IMG/VR virus record: IMGVR_UViG_3300044858_003329
Span: 1-22,059 of that record
Strand: one strand, 5' to 3'
Length of the DNA: 22,059 bases
Origin: a virus
Positions 20,033 to 22,059 of the stretch are shown here, piece after piece (position 1 is the first letter of the stretch; each line of letters starts with the position of its first letter). The notes under the pieces were generated by a model. It ran no database searches. It was given only the letters and a program-made list of their open reading frames with translations, and was not told the origin of the DNA. The translations under genes and the position numbers were made by a program.

Positions 20033-20310
20033 ACTACTTCTTGCCGAAGAAGAAGAAGAGCAAGGGGCTTAAACGAGTAAGCTCCAAGCAATCGGCAAGG
20101 AACAAGCAATACACCAATCTGAGGCGCATATTTCTGAAGGAGTCGCCCTTCTGCGCCATATGCAACCAACCAGCCACGGACATCCACCACAAGGAAGGCC
20201 GAGGCTCTAAGACCAACGAAACAACGACATGGCTGCAAACCTGTCGTTCCTGCCACACCAACATACACAACCACCCTAGCTGGGCTAGGGAACAAGGCTA
20301 CCTATTATGA
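19993..20310 (+). CDS. HNH endonuclease
   Basis: The start at the ATG at 19993 gives 105 residues and overlaps the exonuclease gene by 40 bases. The HNH fold is shown by the zinc pairs C54-x2-C57 (CAIC) and C84-x2-C87 (CRSC), the ATDIHHKEGRG segment with H65/H66 as core histidines, and the closing HTNIHNHP. A basic N-terminus (PKKKKSKGLKR) would bind DNA. Phage HNH proteins may assist packaging, resolve junctions or be mobile homing enzymes. No intron flanks it here, so a recombination or DNA-processing role seems more likely. Confidence 0.8.
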   Translation: METPEQLRPASSVNYFLPKKKKSKGLKRVSSKQSARNKQYTNLRRIFLKESPFCAICNQPATDIHHKEGRGSKTNETTTWLQTCRSCHTNIHNHPSWAREQGYLL

Positions 20311-20486
20311 AACCAAAAATTAACCAGTTAATCAACCACATGCTCGGGGACTGCATCCATTCGGAGAACCCCACCGATCTTTACAACGCCCTAGTGCGCT
20401 TGGAGAAGGGCTCTATCGCCCTCCTCAACATTGCCCGCATTCACGAACTGGAACACTACATTCCGGACACCGGCCATGAAGTGTGA
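20307..20486 (+). CDS. Small helical protein, unknown function
   Basis: A 59-codon frame with an ATGA overlap to the HNH gene (MKPKINQLINHMLGDCIHSE...) and an 11-base overlap with the SWIM gene. It is mostly helical (TDLYNALVRLEKGSIALLNI, then ARIHELEHYI). The overlaps on both sides support it. No homology is recognised. Confidence 0.6.
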   Translation: MKPKINQLINHMLGDCIHSENPTDLYNALVRLEKGSIALLNIARIHELEHYIPDTGHEV

Positions 20487-20733
20487 ACTGATTGGACGCT
20501 CGCAGATAGAATGCGAATCCGCCGACCGGGACGTAAAATACACCATTGACCTAGACGAGAATTGTCCAAACGGAGCTTGTAATTGCGCCGACTTCATGAC
20601 TCGCTGTCAGAAGGAATGGGACAAAACAAAGAAAGTGGTGGAATACGGCAACCCTCAACGAACCCGATGCAAACACATAAACGCAGCAGTAATGTTCTTA
20701 GGTAACACAGTGATAGCTAGTTTTAACAAATAA
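20476..20733 (+). CDS. SWIM zinc-finger-like protein
   Basis: The start at 20476 gives 85 residues. C35-x-C37 (ACNCADF) and C65-x-H67 (TRCKHINA) form the CxC...CxH pattern of SWIM zinc fingers, which bind DNA or protein. The spacing of 27 residues is a little long for typical members. The rest is a short beta-prone N-terminus. In this context, beside exonuclease and HNH genes, a role as a recombination accessory is reasonable but not shown. The longer in-frame start upstream lies inside the preceding gene. Confidence 0.7.
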   Translation: MKCELIGRSQIECESADRDVKYTIDLDENCPNGACNCADFMTRCQKEWDKTKKVVEYGNPQRTRCKHINAAVMFLGNTVIASFNK

Positions 20734-20737
20734 AAAC

Positions 20738-21106
20738 ATGAACCCACCCGACCAACCCACCCTCGCGCCGACGCCGCGCACGGATGCTGAGCAATGGGAA
20801 ACCGTTGACGAGGTCCGCTGTTTTGCCCGCACTCTCGAACGCGAACTCACCGAAACCGAACGCCTGCGCTTTGGTGCAGATGCAGATCGCCGCCGCCTCC
20901 GCGCCGAGGTGGAGCGGTGGAAAACCGTTGCCGCGCAGATGACCGCCGAGCGCGAGCACAACGCCAACGAAGCGAGCCGCCTCCGCACCGAGGTAGATCG
21001 GTTGAACGACATAATCAACCGTGCCAGCGTGCAATTCTTTCACGATGGAACAGACGGGGAAACAGCCGCAAAAATGCTTACAGTTCTCAACGAGGCAAAA
21101 CCATGA
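20738..21106 (+). CDS. Coiled-coil protein, first of a related pair
   Basis: A 122-residue protein. It starts MNPPDQPT followed by a Pro/Thr stretch, then a long coiled coil (FARTLERELTETERLR, RRRLRAEVERWKTVAAQMTA) and a polar C-terminal part. The same N-terminal words, plus ARxLERELT and RLRAEVERL, recur in the next protein, and 24 bases around the two start codons are identical, so one is a partial duplicate of the other. GC content is higher than in the earlier genes. Function unknown; structural or regulatory coiled coils are both possible. Confidence 0.75.
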   Translation: MNPPDQPTLAPTPRTDAEQWETVDEVRCFARTLERELTETERLRFGADADRRRLRAEVERWKTVAAQMTAEREHNANEASRLRTEVDRLNDIINRASVQFFHDGTDGETAAKMLTVLNEAKP

Positions 21107-21963
21107 ACCCACCCGACCAACCCACGCCGCGAACCAACGCCATCGCGCATAGAGGCTACCCAGAGCCTGCATACATTGTGGAAATGACCGACTTGGCTCG
21201 CATCCTCGAACGCGAACTCACCTCCGCCCGGTCGGAACGCGACCTCGCCATCACTCGTGTCGCTTGCATCCTTTGGTCTGGCGCAATCGATAAGCACACC
21301 TGCGGCGACGTGCAGAAGTGGGCCGACTATTACACCGCCGAACTCACCCGCCTCCGCGCCGAGGTGGAGCGGTTGACGGCCAAAATCGGAAACCAAGCGG
21401 ATAGGATACGCTATCTTGAAGGCGCGACCAACCACGCTACAGGCACGCCGCTCTCTAAGGCCATCGCCCGCGCCGAGAAAGCGGAGGCTGCGTTTGCAGA
21501 CCCGCACACCCTGCACGCTCACTGCCTCCGCACGCTTACCGAGGGCCAGATCGCGCACTTGTTCGGCGAGCGTATGACCGCAATCGTCAACCGCGCCGAG
21601 AAAGCCGAGGCTGACAACGCCAAGTGGCAAAAGCTACTCCTCATGTCCCGCGACGACCGCGAGATTGACTTGATTAGCGAAATTGAGGAGCAAGCCCGCC
21701 TGCTCGGTATGTCAGGGGAACGAGAAGCCGACCTATCGGGAAAACTTGGACGTCTTGAAAGCGAACTCGCGGCCATTAAACATGGGCATGGAGAGCTTGG
21801 GAAATATGAACAGCTAAGGCTAAAAAACGCGGAGCTTCAGAGGGATAAAGCGCGGCTGGATTGGCTGGAAAGTCCAGCAGGCTTCGACTGGCAGTGGAAC
21901 TCCGCACATAGCGTGCTCGTGCGTCGCGCCGCAATCGACGCGGCCATGAAAGGCACGCCATGA
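21103..21963 (+). CDS. Long coiled-coil protein, second of a related pair
   Basis: The start at 21103 is fixed by ATGA overlap with the preceding gene and by the repeated MNPPDQPT start; the longer frame beginning at 20917 is not used. The 286-residue product has repeated coiled-coil units (ARILERELTSARSERDLA, LRAEVERLTAKIGNQADRI, RAEKAEA twice) and ends with a segment of a type common at the end of phage hypothetical proteins: KARLDWLESPAGFDWQWN, then RRAAIDAAM. Function is unknown. The two RAEKAEA units suggest growth by internal duplication. Confidence 0.75.
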   Translation: MNPPDQPTPRTNAIAHRGYPEPAYIVEMTDLARILERELTSARSERDLAITRVACILWSGAIDKHTCGDVQKWADYYTAELTRLRAEVERLTAKIGNQADRIRYLEGATNHATGTPLSKAIARAEKAEAAFADPHTLHAHCLRTLTEGQIAHLFGERMTAIVNRAEKAEADNAKWQKLLLMSRDDREIDLISEIEEQARLLGMSGEREADLSGKLGRLESELAAIKHGHGELGKYEQLRLKNAELQRDKARLDWLESPAGFDWQWNSAHSVLVRRAAIDAAMKGTP

Positions 21964-22059
21964 ACCAACCCCGCACCTACGCCATCCTTCAAGCTAAAGC
22001 CTCCCTGCTCTCCAGCATGGGGTTTAGACTAAAGCTGTGGCAAGATGGCGAACTCTGGA
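21960..22059 (+). CDS. Protein cut by the right edge, N-terminal fragment
   Basis: An ATG overlapping the preceding stop as ATGA opens a frame (MNQPRTYAILQAKASLLSSM...) to the window end, 33 residues. Too little is visible for identification. Confidence 0.6.
   Translation, partial: MNQPRTYAILQAKASLLSSMGFRLKLWQDGELW

Noticed and set aside
20738-21963. Tail-fibre or tape-measure gene
   Set aside because: The coiled coils are short and lie in the replication arm on the strand opposite to the structural genes, so a virion role is not supported.

Overview
The window looks like part of the genome of a tailed double-stranded DNA phage (Caudoviricetes), or a prophage or metagenomic contig of one. 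It carries a complete packaging and head module: small and large terminase, a 703-residue P22-size portal, a scaffold, and a major capsid protein of the SU10/DUF5309 type. The long portal with a Gln-rich C-terminus suggests a short-tailed (podovirus-like) particle, but no tail tube or tape measure lies in the window to settle this. The host is not identifiable. Starts are either Shine-Dalgarno type (AAGGAAA) or merely A-rich (AATAATATG, AAAAACATG). I recognise no integrase or lysogeny repressor.

The layout is two divergent arms. From 9751 down to 1 everything protein-coding is on the minus strand and is the late/structural arm: TerS, TerL, two small proteins, portal, a small protein, scaffold, major capsid, a probable head decoration protein, a small protein, a putative head-tail adaptor with an inserted beta-rich domain, two paralogous small beta proteins, and the start of a tail-fibre-like gene cut by the window edge. 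One tRNA-Thr(UGU) gene sits in this arm on the opposite strand. Positions 9752-10517 are a gene-free divergent control region with several families of short direct and inverted repeats.

From 10518 to the right edge everything is on the plus strand, mostly with ATGA overlaps. It opens with small unknown genes, then an ArdC-like antirestriction protein, a secreted lysozyme/transglycosylase followed closely by two tiny single-pass membrane proteins (a candidate lysis cluster), a ribbon-helix-helix-like protein and an Ala-rich Imm5-like repeat protein. After a gene-poor, strongly structured stretch (15118-15598) come three consecutive small helix-turn-helix proteins, an ABA-sandwich-like protein, a DnaB-family helicase, a tiny protein with a sliding-clamp-binding-like motif, a probable SSB, a PD-(D/E)XK exonuclease, an HNH nuclease, a SWIM zinc-finger protein and a pair of related coiled-coil proteins. 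This is a replication/recombination module; polymerase and primase, if present, lie outside.

The most unusual part is 15110-15598. A perfect extended -10 element (TGGTATAAT) sits on the stop codon of the preceding gene, about 80 bases before a textbook intrinsic terminator, which is the layout of a small RNA gene or attenuated leader. It is followed by a long bulged hairpin, a 17-codon ORF with a strong Shine-Dalgarno inside a hairpin, an imperfect duplication of that element and a second terminator just before the helix-turn-helix genes. Together with three more terminator-like hairpins earlier in the arm, this points to control by termination/antitermination, which is an inference from sequence alone.
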